Assembly: GCA_022836615.1 (NCBI GenBank)
Contig: MU405225.1
Span: 186,001-250,000 of the forward strand
Origin: Annulohypoxylon bovei var. microspora
Lineage: Eukaryota > Ascomycota > Sordariomycetes > Xylariales > Hypoxylaceae
Direction of reading: 5' to 3'
Length of the DNA stretch: 64,000 nt
Positions 1 to 12,400 of the stretch are shown here, one piece after another. A program made the position numbers and the translations under genes. The notes below the pieces were generated by a model. The model did not search any database and was not told the DNA's origin. It worked only from the letters and a program-made list of their open reading frames with translations. Every line of letters begins with the position of its first letter. The first letter of the stretch is position 1.

Positions 1-825
1 CGTTCATTTAACATTTAATGTAACGTAAAGTTTCCGTTAAATAATTATTTACATTATGCTTATTTATTTATATTTAAGTTTAAAAAATTTAATATTTTTA
101 TATAAAATATTTTATATTAACGAATTTAATTAATTATTTTTTAAATATATAATTAATTATAAATTAAAATTTTTATTAATTTTTTTTAATGAAATTATTT
201 ATATTATTCGTTTATATAAATTATTTAATTAACTTTAATTATTAAAATATTTATTATTTTAAAATAATAAAATAATTTATTTATAAATATTAAATCATTG
301 GTAATTTTTAAATTATCGGGTTATTTAAAAAAAAAAAAAATTTAATATTTAAATAATTTAATTTTTTTAAATCGAATTTACGAATTATTTACCGAATTAA
401 TAATATATTTCGTTCGTTTTAATAAAAATAAAAAATACGGATCGTTAAACGTAAACCGTATTATAATTTTAAAAATTTTTTTTTTAAATTAATCGCGTCG
501 AATATTATTAAAATTAAATAAAATATTAATTTTCGTAAAATGTTTCCGTTCCGTTAACGTGTATAAAATTTACGAAATATTTAATAAATTTAAAAAAATT
601 CGGTTTAATACCGTAATAATTATTTCGCTTTAAAAATTAATGTTAATCGAAAATATTAATACGATTAATACGATTAAATCGTTTATATTTTTAATTTTTA
701 TTTAATAAAACTTCGCTTACATACATGTAAGTTCCAAAATCTGCCCCACTATGTAAATACATCATTAAAATCCTTGCTACATGCTTATTAATTACATATT
801 TTGTAATTAATACCCCATTATTTTA
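1..825. repeat. AT-rich RIP-type DNA, left edge
   Basis: Nearly pure A/T up to about 710, with no open frame of note. Most remaining G and C sit in CpG steps. CpA and TpG are scarce, as expected after RIP-type C-to-T mutation in CpA context. Composition eases from about 720 towards the inverted-repeat element that follows. No gene is seen. Confidence 0.8.
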
Positions 826-1489
826 AAAGATTTGTTATTTCAATAGTATTGCATTTCAATAATACCCCGCGGGTAGGAAAGCGGCGTCTCTAATTGGTTA
901 AAACCCTTATCGATAAGCCATCACCCCATCAAATGTTTCTATAAAATAATATACCTTTTAACCCGAATAACTTTCGCAATTAGTTATCAATATTTTGATA
1001 ATTTGTATCATAAGATAGCCCTTAATTTAGGTCATCTAATGATGTATGTTTCATTCTGGTGCATAGCCTAGTTGCCGAGATATGCAGTGTTTTACCCTGA
1101 TTTCATACGGTTTTACGGTTGTTTCGCCGGTCGCACGTAATGATCCCCGGAGGCTGTTCAACGCCTTACAGCTATTAATACATTTTGTAAGATGTATCAA
1201 TGAAAATAGTAATAATAATGATGTAACTTAATTTATATGATTGGATTTTCACTTATACTGACTTTAAAACCAATTGTAAGCTAATCGAAGGCCTTTTCGT
1301 AAAGTTATTCAAGTGAGAAGATGGATGGGTATAAAAAGCTGACCGCTGGGTGGGAAGGTACATTCGTATGCACCAAGCTTTATATGGGGGACCAAGTACC
1401 CCGAGCTGGTGGCCATGGCGTATCGATAAGGATTTCAACCAATCAGAAAATATTATTGAAATGCAATACTATTGAAATAGCAAATCTTT
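826..1489. mobile_element. Inverted-repeat (MITE or fold-back) element
   Basis: Positions 826-864 and 1451-1489 are 39-bp inverted repeats with one mismatch. The similarity continues inward in imperfect form: an ATTGGTT-then-CTTATCGATA block near 891-920 reappears in reverse complement near 1418-1442, after an extra segment of about 20 bp in the left arm. The 586-bp interior has no credible coding frame. Base composition is much less AT-rich than the flanks. I could not define a target-site duplication because the outer flanks (726-825, 1490-1680) also show vague inverted similarity, so the true ends may lie further out. Most likely a non-autonomous DNA element. Confidence 0.55.
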
Positions 1490-2083
1490 ATTTTAATATA
1501 CCTTTTGCATGTAGGTACATACTAGTACATGAATAAGTCTTTACAAATGCCACCATGCTACGATGCCACACGAGCTTTAAATTTGGCGTGGTAAATAAGC
1601 TTGATTCCCGGGTTTCATACGTTTTAATCCCGTTTACATTTAAAATACCAGATCTTAAATTCGTTTTCTTTATGCATATAATTAAAAAATTTTTTTACGA
1701 AAATTATAAATAAAAGTTTCGCACATTAACCACGGGTTTTTGCTTAATACGTAATTAAATAAAAAATAAATAAATATTATATTAATTTTAAATTAAAATT
1801 TAAATTTAATAATAATTTATATATTAAATTTTAATAAATAACCGTTATATTTTTAATAATTTAATCATTAAAAAAACGCGTTATACGGTGCGAATATATT
1901 TTAATTTACACGAATTAATTTTTAAAATTAATATACGAAATTTTTATTTATAATTTTCGTACGTATTTAAATAATAATTCCGTTTACATTTTTAAAAATT
2001 ATAATGTAAAATAAAATAAATATAAAAATTAAAACTTAAAACGAATAAAACGAAATAATTAACTTTTAAATTTTATTTAAACA
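1490..2083. repeat. Gene-free flank passing into RIP'd DNA
   Basis: Mixed composition to about 1680, then AT-rich RIP-type sequence up to the LTR element. No gene or RNA recognised. Positions 2079-2083 (AAACA) form the left target-site duplication of the LTR element. Confidence 0.6.
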
Positions 2084-2273
2084 TGAAGGCAATAAGTCAC
2101 GATGCGTTGCGTGTAATACCGTGTGATGTATTACGATCTTGTGGTTATGTAAAACGTACAAACTGCTTGTTTCCAAACCCATGCCAAGTGTAGCCTTATA
2201 TGGCACAAGCCACACAAAGCCACACAAAGCCACAAAGCTCCCTTTGACCAGTAAATCCCTTTTACTGCCAACA
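2084..2273 (-). repeat. LTR (3' copy on the minus strand)
   Basis: A 190-bp repeat with TG...CA ends on the minus strand. Its partner is 3253-3442. It includes a duplicated CACACAAAGC stretch also present in the partner. Confidence 0.9.
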
Positions 2274-2599
2274 CGCTCTCCTGGCGCCAGTGCCATCTAA
2301 ACGCCATCCAAAAACACTATTTTCAACCTTGCTGTCGCCTTTTACAGCCTTGTTTTGGCCTTTTTCAGCCCTGTTTGGCCTCTTTCAGCCCCTAGCTACT
2401 GCCATGTGCATCGTAAGGATCTCACTACTGCTCATACTCTTACCCTCCAGGGATTCAGTTGGCCAACTATCGTAATAAACCACAGCATATCTTGATCCAT
2501 TCAACACCCCTACACACAATCCCGCAAATAACCAGTTAACCTTACGGCTCCATTGCTTATCCCAACAACGCTCTCCAAGCTTGGTAACGCTCTCCAAGC

Positions 2600-3169
2600 T
2601 TAAAGCGATACCTTCATCACCTTAAAGTCATCTCCTGATCTATCAGCCTCATGGGCTTCGCCAGCCTTGCCGTTGCCACCGCAGCAATCTCGGCAAACGT
2701 GTCCCAGCTTCCCATACTTCCAACATCTCTTGCCATCCTGATCCATGATGTGGCTATCACCCTTGCCGGTTGTCTTGCCAGGTGCCTTGCCGATGCGGCT
2801 GCAAAATAAAATACGCTGCCAAACAATCCACTCCTTAGCGTTATCCTCAACGCCGAGAATAAAACGTACCCATATCTATGTATCTGTAATTTTATTCTTA
2901 AGGCCGCGAATAAAACATACTCGCATTTGTATATCCGAGATTTTATTCTCCATATCGCTGTTTTGATCGACCGTGACAGGATCACCACCATCGTACAGGT
3001 TCGTATCGTTCGTCGATGAGGGTGAGGATGATGACGTCGTATCGTCAAGGTTCTCAGGGTTCTCAGCTTGCTCTTGCTTGACCGTCAGCTCCTTCAAGGC
3101 TTTCTTCAGCCTGTTAACCTGAGCTCTCAACAAGGCAGCATCATCCCCAGATCCCGATGCCGATGCCAT
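2600..3169 (-). pseudogene. gag-like protein of LTR element, one in-frame TAG
   Basis: The frame runs from ATG at 3169 to TAA at 2600-2602 (190 codons), broken only by a TAG at 2876-2878. The first part begins with a short Ala/Ser/Gly start and a Leu/Lys-rich probable coiled coil, then an Asp/Ser/Thr-rich linker. Near the C-terminus is a retroviral-type zinc knuckle (CX2CX4HX4C), here with the second Cys changed to Tyr (TGT to TAT, a TpG-to-TpA change). A 51-bp in-frame tandem duplication (2851-2901 and 2902-2952) encodes two similar 17-residue units; the TAG in one unit aligns with a Gln codon in the other. Gag packages the element's RNA. This copy is probably inactive. A pol region is absent. 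Confidence 0.75.
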
Positions 3170-3252
3170 CAATCCCCCCCCTCCAGGCCAAAAGGCCTGA
3201 AAACGTAACCTAATCCCTCAAATAAATACTCAAAACGGAAGAGGTGCTACCA

Positions 3253-3442
3253 TGAAGGCAATAGGTCACAATGCGTTGCGTGTAATACCATGTGATATAT
3301 TACGATCTTATGGTTGTGTAAAACGTACAAACTGCCTATTTCCAAACCCATGCCAAGTATAGCCTTATATGGCACAAGCCACACAAAGCCACACAAAGCC
3401 ACAAAGCTCCCTTTGACCAGTAAATCCCTTTTACTGCCAACA
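3253..3442 (-). repeat. LTR (5' copy on the minus strand)
   Basis: The 190-bp partner of 2084-2273, with 9 transition differences and no indel. On the minus strand it is followed by a TGG-starting primer-binding-like site. Positions 3443-3447 (AAACA) are the right target-site duplication. Confidence 0.9.
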
Positions 3443-3447
3443 AAACA

Positions 3448-6400
3448 TTAATAATTTAATTTATTAAATACGGTAATATTTATATAAATATATAAAAAAT
3501 AAATATTTATTTATTTTTAACGGAATTTTTAAATATATAACTTTAAAATACAACGTATATTAATTTAAAATATTTATTAACGAATTAATTAAGTTTATTA
3601 AATATTTATTTAATAATGAAATAATATATTATTAATATAAATAAAAAAATAATTAAAATAAAAAAAAAATTAAAAAAAAATTATATTACATTTAAAGCTT
3701 TATTATAACTTTTATAAACCTTGTTTTTAATTTAAGTAATTAATGTAATATATAATTAAATAATTTTTTATAAAAGAATTTAAAATTAAATTTTAAATGT
3801 ATATAATAAACGATAAATATATAATAAAATAATGCGGTGTTTTATATAAAATAAATATAAATAATACGTATTAAAGCGGGAATTAATTAAATATAATGTA
3901 AATTATATATAATGTAATGTTATTTATATAATATTAAGTAAATTACATATAATAAATAAAAATAAAATCTTAAGTTCACCGTTTTAAAAAAACGTTAAAT
4001 TAAATGAAACATATATTAATATTATTATATTAAATTATATATTAATATATTTTTTCATTATTTAATTAATTTCCACCGCCATTTATAACGCGTGTAAATT
4101 ACTTAAATAAATAATATAAAAGATAATTTAAAAAACGGTACTTTAATAATTTTAATTTCGAGAAAAATTTTAATTAAATTTCGTTAAAATTTAATTTATT
4201 TTGAAATCGATTATTATATATTAAATAAACGGCATATTTTTATTAATTATTAAATATTATTTCATAAAGTTATAATCCCGGATAAAACGGCGTAAATAAA
4301 ATTAACGTAATTTAAAATAATTATATTTTTTTATTTATTTTAATTTATTTAAAAGAATTCGAACCATGTAAACCGAAAAGTAAAAAATGCATATATATTT
4401 AAATCCATTAATATTACGTTATTTAACTTCGAATAATAATTTTCGTAAACGCTTTAAATTAATTAATTATAATTTTTATTTAATATTAAAATAATTTTTA
4501 TAATTAACATTTAATTTATAACCCGGTTTTTTTTTAACCGATTATGCCGTGTAAAAATATCATTTTTTTTCGTAATAATTCGCATTATTAATTAATGGTA
4601 TAATTACGGGATTACTTATTTATTACACCGAAATATAAATAACGCATTTAAAATATTTTTCCATATATTAATTTTTAATAAGTTTAACGTACATTTAATA
4701 ATTCCGGTATTAATTATATAATTAATTATTATTTAAATTAAAATAAACTTCGTATTTCGATTAATTATTATTATTAAATTTATATTTTTAAAGTTTTAAA
4801 TTACATATAATTATAATAATAATTTATTAAAAAACATTTTTAATTTAAATATATTATACGAAAATTATATAACGTTATAAAATTTAAAATTAAAATAAAA
4901 GGTTATATAATTAAATTAATCACGCGATTTATTAATTAACGATAAAAAAAATTATAATTAATATTAAATTTAACGGGAATTATATATAAAAAAATATTTT
5001 AAATGCGTTATTTATAATATTAAATCCATTTTATAATGCGAATCATTTTTAAATTACCGTTAAAAAAAATATTAAAAATTTAAATGTTTCGTTTAATAAA
5101 GTTATTTAATAATTAAAATAACGTTAAATTTAATGCCCCGCGAATATTATATATATTAATACGATGTAATTAATTATTTTATAAACGTTAAAATTTATAC
5201 ATTAAACATTAAATTTAACGTTATTTAATTAATTTCATTTTAAATTTTTAAAGCCGTTAAATTTTATTTATATATATAACGGGTATAAAAATCACTTTAT
5301 AACATGTTTATTAATTAAAACTTAAACACGATTTTATAAATTAACATTTAAAAATAAATCGTTTTATTATTTCGAAAACTTTATAAAAATCGATAAAATG
5401 TTAAATTAATTAATATAAAAAAACGGATTTCGCCGATTTATTTTTTATTTTAATTTTTACCATTAAATATATATAATTTATAATTTTATTTTATGTTCGT
5501 TTTTTATTAACATAATTTACTTAAATAATAAAATTTTATCGTCGTAAACGTTTATTATTTTAAATATAAAATGTTATTTATATAAATTTTTCCGACCTTA
5601 TTTTAACCGGGAATCGTAATACATTAATTATAACGTTTTAACATTTTTATTTTATTAAACCTACCTTTACTTTTAATATTTACATAAATAAATTTTTATA
5701 ATTATACGATTATTAACGAGGTAATAATTATAAAATACCTTATATTATTAAAAATTTCCAAAGCTTTAATTTAAATAAATAAAAATTTTAACCACGTAAA
5801 ATTTATTTAAAAACTTACTTAAATATGAAATTTATAAATATTTTAAATATAATTAAAGTACGAAGTTATATTAAAAATATTACATGTAAAAAAAATAATA
5901 ATGAATATTTACGGTTATTTTAAATTATTTATATATGTTATATTTTAAAATATAATATATATATAAATTATATTATATTATATATTTATCGCTTTACTTT
6001 TAAAGTTTCATTAGCCGAATTTAATTAAAAATTTTAATTTTAATCCGATTTTTTTATTCGGCATTACACGTAAAAGTATTCACGAATCGCCTCGTAAATA
6101 CCTCGCTTCGTTTTTCGATGTAATTATTATTTAATAATAACGTTAAAAAAAACTTTAAAACTCATGTTACACGAAAAAGAAAAAAAATTAAGCGCCGATT
6201 TAATTTATTAACCGAAATTAATTTTTTAAATATTTTAATATTATTATTATCGTATAAAAATATAATTATTATTTAAATATAATAAATAATATTTTTCGTT
6301 CGAATAAATTTTAACACGACGCTTAATATCGGTTTTATTAATAAATATATATTTAATATTTAAATATTCACGTGGAAATATATATTTATTTATTTAAGCT

Positions 6401-9400
6401 TTAAATATTTATTTATAAAATAAATATATACACATGTAACCATGGTTTATAAATAATAATGCATTGCTTAAATGCCGTTAATAAATTAATACATTTCATT
6501 CAATAATCGTTATAACACGCATAATACCGGAATTACGCGTGCCGTTTTATTAATTTTATAAAATTATATAAAAGTTTTTATAATATTTTTTATTAAATAT
6601 AATATACACCATTTAATTTACGTATTAAATGTGTGTTTTACTTTAATTATTTATCGTGTAAAACATTTTATAAATTAAAAGTAAATTAAGTAAATTATGT
6701 AAATTAAATATTACGTATTTAACTTTTTTTAAATCGTAATACCGTTAATAATTTAATGATTTTATAAGAAAATAAATCATTTAAGTTTTAAAAAAATATT
6801 AATACCGGTTAATATAAATATTCGCTTGTATTCCCGTAAAAAATACCACGTTTTAATTAACGAAATAAATAAAACTTATAAAAACATTTAAAAATTACTT
6901 AATATATCGATTTTTAATGTAAATTTTATATAAAATTAAAGTAATTTTTAATAATTAAATATTATTTAATGTTATAATATATTTTATAATATTTAATTAT
7001 ATTTTAAAGTTTATGTATTTAAAATTATTATAATATTTTTTAAATAAAATAATAATAAATTTTTATTTAAAATCGTTTATTTCGAAATTTTTTATTTTAT
7101 TATAATATAAATCTTTGTTTAATTTTATTTCATTTAATTCATTTATATTACTTTCATTTATATTAATTATATATAAACCTTTCGATTCGTTTAATGTTAA
7201 TATATTACGTCGGATTTTAAAAAAAATTACTTAAATAATTATTTTTAAGTTTTTAATTTTTAATAATTATAAAACATTAATAAAAGATTAAAAGGTGTTT
7301 TTTTATTTTTTACGAAGTGTTTTAATTAATTAATTTATACGATTAATTATACCGTGTCGATTTATTTTAATTATAAAATTAATAAAGTTAAAATTTAAAT
7401 TATAAATTAATATATAAATAAAAACGTTATTTAAAAGTTCTTTTTATTATTAATTAAATTTTTTTTTTACAATTAATTTTAATTTAATTATAAATATATT
7501 TTTACGTTTTATAAGATTTTTAATTTTTATAATATATATTTTATTATATTTAACATAAAAAGTAAATTACAAGGTTTTATAAAATTCGCGTTAAAAGTAA
7601 TATTAAAGTTATAAAACATTAACGTTTTTTAAAAAAGCTTTATATTATTTAAAAGTTTAACGGTTATTACGTTTTTTAAATATAATTCGAATATTTATAA
7701 ATTATTTATATAATAAAATGTTTTTTTATTATTAAGCTTTTTAATTAAAACGTTTTATTTATATTTATTATTAAATTTACCGTTCGTTATTATTAACGGT
7801 TATGCGAAATTAAATGTTTTTTATAATAATAAAACCGATTATATTTACCATTTTTTTTTTATTAAAATGGTGTTTTCGCTTCATTTATTTAAGCCGAAAA
7901 GCCTCGAGTTTTATTATTATTATTACGCCGTTAATAACCATGGTATACGAAGCTTTTTACAACTTTTTTTACACGCGGTATACCGTAAAAGTAAAAAATA
8001 TCCCGTTAAAATTTACGTATTTTAAATGTAATTTAATGTATTTTAAATATTATTAAATTAAACGAAGGTTTATTATAAACGTAACTACGTTTTATTAATT
8101 AATTTTATTTTTAAAAAAAAAAATAAAAAGTTATTTTTTATTTTTTTTTATTTAAAAAATTACGTAATTAAGTTAATTTATACGTAAATTAATTATAAAT
8201 GTTAAAAATAAAAGGTTTTTAAATTAATTTAAAATTTTATTAAAATTTAAAAATTAAAAGTTAATAACTTTTTAAATTAATTAAATGTTATTATTTATGA
8301 AATTTTTTTTTTATATCCATTAATAATTAATTAAAAAGTCGGTTTTATTATAATTATATGTTTTATTAACGATAATTTTATATAACTTTTATTATAACTT
8401 TAATTATAAGATTTAAAATAAATTAACGTTAAATGATTATATTAAATACGTTATATATAATAATAAAAAAAAAAACATAATATTTAATTTTACGGCGCGT
8501 TAATAAAATTTTTTAATGAAATAATTATTATAATTATTTAAAATTAATAAACGTTTTTTATTAAAGCGCTTTAATTAAATGTAACGATGAAAATGTTTTA
8601 ATTAATTTAAAATAATAAAATTATTTATTTAATTAAATTTATTAATATTAAAAATAATGTCGTTTTTTAAATTATTTATTAATTAATTTTTTAAGATTTA
8701 ACGGTTAAAAAAAATAATAAAAAAAAATATATTAATATTTATTATAAAATAAGTTTTAATAATTATCGTTAAAATCTTAAAATTAAAGTTAATTACGTGT
8801 AAGTTTAAGGTATTTTTTTAAGTTTATAATTATACGTTTTTTAAACAATTAATTCGAACCGGTTTTTCGTTTATATTATACATGTTTTTAAATTAAATTT
8901 AATGAAAAGCGACGATGTTTTAAAATGCGTTAAATTAATTTACGATATTAACGTGGTTAATAATTAATTATTATACCATTAATATAAATTAATTTTAAAA
9001 CCGTTTAAAAATAACTTCGTTTCGTTTTAAAAAACGGGAAGCTTATTATTATCGAAAATGTTTTAAAAATTAACGCGGGTTTTTATTTAAAATAATAATA
9101 TAATTCGCGGCACGTTACATTATAATAATATTAATGTAATAATTAATTTAAATGAATTTATATAAGCGAACTTTAAAAGTTATTTTTAAAAAAAAGGTTA
9201 ACGTTTAATTATTACGGTTATTTTCGCCGCGAAAATAACGTTCGTAATATTAATTTAAAACTTAATAATATAACGTTTAAAAGTGGTAAATAATTATAAT
9301 AATAAATTTAAATTTACCTTTTAAAAAAGCTTAAAAAATTAATTAAGTTTTAACTTTAATTTAATTTTCATTAATTATAAAAATTATAAACGAAGGCGTT

Positions 9401-12400
9401 ATTAAATAATTATAATTAATATTTAAGGTTATTTAATAATTAATAAATAAAAAATTAACGATATTAAATGTTATAACATTTATTTAAAAGTTATTAATAA
9501 CGTTAATTTAAATAAAATTTATAATAATTATTAAAAAAAAATAATAATAAAAAAAATAATTAAATATAAATGTAAAAATCTTATATATAATCGTATTTAT
9601 ATTATTAATTAAAAAAGTTAAAAAATGTGTTTAAATAATAATTATATATAAATTTTATACGGGATTACGTTATATAATTAATTTAAGTAATTATAATTAA
9701 ATTATCGTTAATTTTATTAAAAATATTTTTTATAATTTTTTTTATTTAATAATAAGGTGGATTATTACTTTACGTAAATATTAAATTATTATAAAAAAAA
9801 AAGTAATTATAAATGTTTAAGTTTATATAAATATAAACATTAAAGTTATAATAAATTTATTAATTATAAACGAAAATAATTACGGTATATAATTTAAAAG
9901 TATATTTTATTTATACGTATAATAAATCGTTAAATTTATATAATAATAATGAATGTAAAATAATTATTACTTTTAATTTAATAAACGGTCGAAGAAAAAA
10001 AAAAAAAAGCGTAAAAAATTTTTTTTATATTAAATCCATTAAATAATTAAAATCTTTAAAAAAGCCTTATACTCGAATATTATTAATTAATTAAAATAAT
10101 TTATAAACATTTATACCTTTAAAATTATTATTTTATTTATCGCTATTTTAACTCATTTTTTACAACGTAATATTCATTTTTACGCTTTTATTAAACGTTA
10201 TTATTAATAATATCGTTTATGTTTTAAACGTATTATAATTTAAATAAATTCTACGATAATAATTAAATTATTATTAAATTTATTAATAAATTTATTATTA
10301 AATTTATTGTTATTATTAATTTTAAATTATTATTTTTTCGTTTTTTTTTTTTATTTTTTATAATATTAAATGTATAATTTTTAAATTTAACTTTAACCGT
10401 TACCTTTATAATTATAACCACCATTTCTTTTCGCGTTATATTCTTTCATTTATAAATATTTATTAAAGTATTTTATAAAAAACGAATTAAGTTTATTTAA
10501 TTAAAATTAAAATTAACATTATAATTTATATAATATCGAGTTTATTTATTAAATTCGTTTATAAATATAATATTAAACTTTATTAAACGATCGTTTATAA
10601 TTAACGTAAAAATGGCATTATTTTTTAAAAGCAAGTTTTTAATAATAACGAAAGTTACCGCATTAATTATAAGTAATTAATTATAAGTTATTACGAATAA
10701 GCTTATAAATCCGTTTTTAATTTTAAAAAAAAAATATAAAAAAATAATTCCTTCGATAATAACTTAACATGTATTATATAAAGTAATTATTAATTATTTA
10801 TTTTTATTAAATATTTAAATAATTTAAAATAAGTTATACCTTATTATTAAATCCGGTTTAATAACTTTAAGATTTTTTAATTTAAAAAATAATTAAAAAT
10901 GCATTAAAATGTAAAAGGAATATACCTTACGTTTAATTTTCGAAAAATGCGATATATATTTTTAATTTAAAAATATTTTTTTATTATATATTAAATTATA
11001 AAAGTAATAATAAATATTATAATAAAAAAAAACGTTAAATATAATCGAGTTTTTAACGTTATTTTATTTAATTTATTAAAAGTTTATAAAAAAATAATTA
11101 TAAAGATTTTTATAATAATATCGAAGCATTTAAAGGTTACGTAAATGTTAATTTTTTTCACATTAATAAATAAATTAATAACTTATTTTAAAATTATAAT
11201 TAAGTCGTAAATTAATTTAATATTATTTTTAAATAACATTTATTAAGATTTTTTAAAATCGTATTTTAATTTTATTATAAATGAAACGTAAAAAGCTTAA
11301 TTTTTAATATTACGATTTATAATAAATATATCGTTAAAACTTTCGTTATTTAAATTATTTAAATCGTTTTAATTTTTAAAAATAATTATACCTTTAATCG
11401 GCGCGTTAAGTTTAATTATTAACATTTAATAATTTAAAGTAATAAGTTTTTTCGGTTTAACTTAATTAATTAAATTAATTTAATGAATTAAATCGGTTAA
11501 ATAACGAGGCGGCGAAAGCGGCGTTAAAAGTATTAAAAATATTAAAAATATTAAAAGCATTAAATAAAAAACCGTTTATATAATCGTTTTATTAATATTA
11601 ATAAATATTAAATAAAAAAAATAAATTTTTTTTTATTTTTTTTTCGATAATAAAAATAATAATAATAATTATAATAATAATTATAATTATTAATTTATTA
11701 CTTTTTTTTAAATAAAAATTCGCTTTTAAATGTTAAGTTAAATTTACATTTATTTGGTTATTTATTTAAGGAAAATATTTTATATTTTAATATCGTGTGA
11801 ATATTAATTTAATAATTAATTATAATAAAAAAATTTTAAGTTTATACGAAATAATGTAAAATAATAATATAATGGTTATAATTAAGTTAATGGATTATAT
11901 ATATTATAATAAAAACGAAATGAATGAAAAAATTAATTAAATAAATAATAACATAAAAATTTATATGCGATATATAAAAATTTTATATATATTCGAAGAA
12001 ATTTAACGAATTTAAAAATGATATATAATATATTTAAAAACTTATACGTTTACGCGTATATTAATAAATATTAAATAAATAAAAATTAAAAAAATGTAAT
12101 ATTAATTATATGCGTTAATTAATTATATAAAATTTTAAGTGATAAAAAAAATAAAACGAAAAAAAAAGTAAGTTTAAATAAGGTTTAATTAATAAGTAAC
12201 TTATTACGGTTATATATTAATAAAGCGTTTATAAAATATTTTAAAATAATTTAATTACTTTTAATTTATTAATAAGTAAATCGAATTAATGAAACGGGAT
12301 AAAATTATAAAATAAAAGATTTAAATTACTTGTAATTACGTATTAAATAAGCTTTAAAAAAAAGGGGATTTAAATTATAATTACGTATTAAATAAGCTTT

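Larger units (their letters stand above)
2084..3442 (-). mobile_element. Non-autonomous LTR retrotransposon, complete ends
   Basis: Two 190-bp direct repeats (2084-2273 and 3253-3442) flank 979 bp. Read on the minus strand each repeat starts TG and ends CA. The upstream LTR (3442-3253) is followed at once by a TGGTAGCACC primer-binding-like site (3252 downward), and a purine-rich stretch AGGAGAGCG lies just before the downstream LTR. AAACA is present at 2079-2083 and again at 3443-3447, a 5-bp target duplication. The interior holds only a gag-like frame; no protease, reverse transcriptase or integrase is visible. The two LTRs differ at 9 sites, all transitions, five of them TpG/TpA. The element sits in RIP'd DNA but is itself only lightly mutated, so it arrived later than most of that block. 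Confidence 0.9.

Noticed and set aside
2385..2597. Minus-strand 70-codon frame downstream of gag
   Set aside because: Starts at a non-ATG codon, no retroelement domain; likely untranslated 3' part of the LTR element.
7814..8056. 80-codon open frame in the AT-rich block
   Set aside because: Phe/Ile/Tyr/Lys-only composition from A/T-rich DNA, no start context, no domain; a chance frame.
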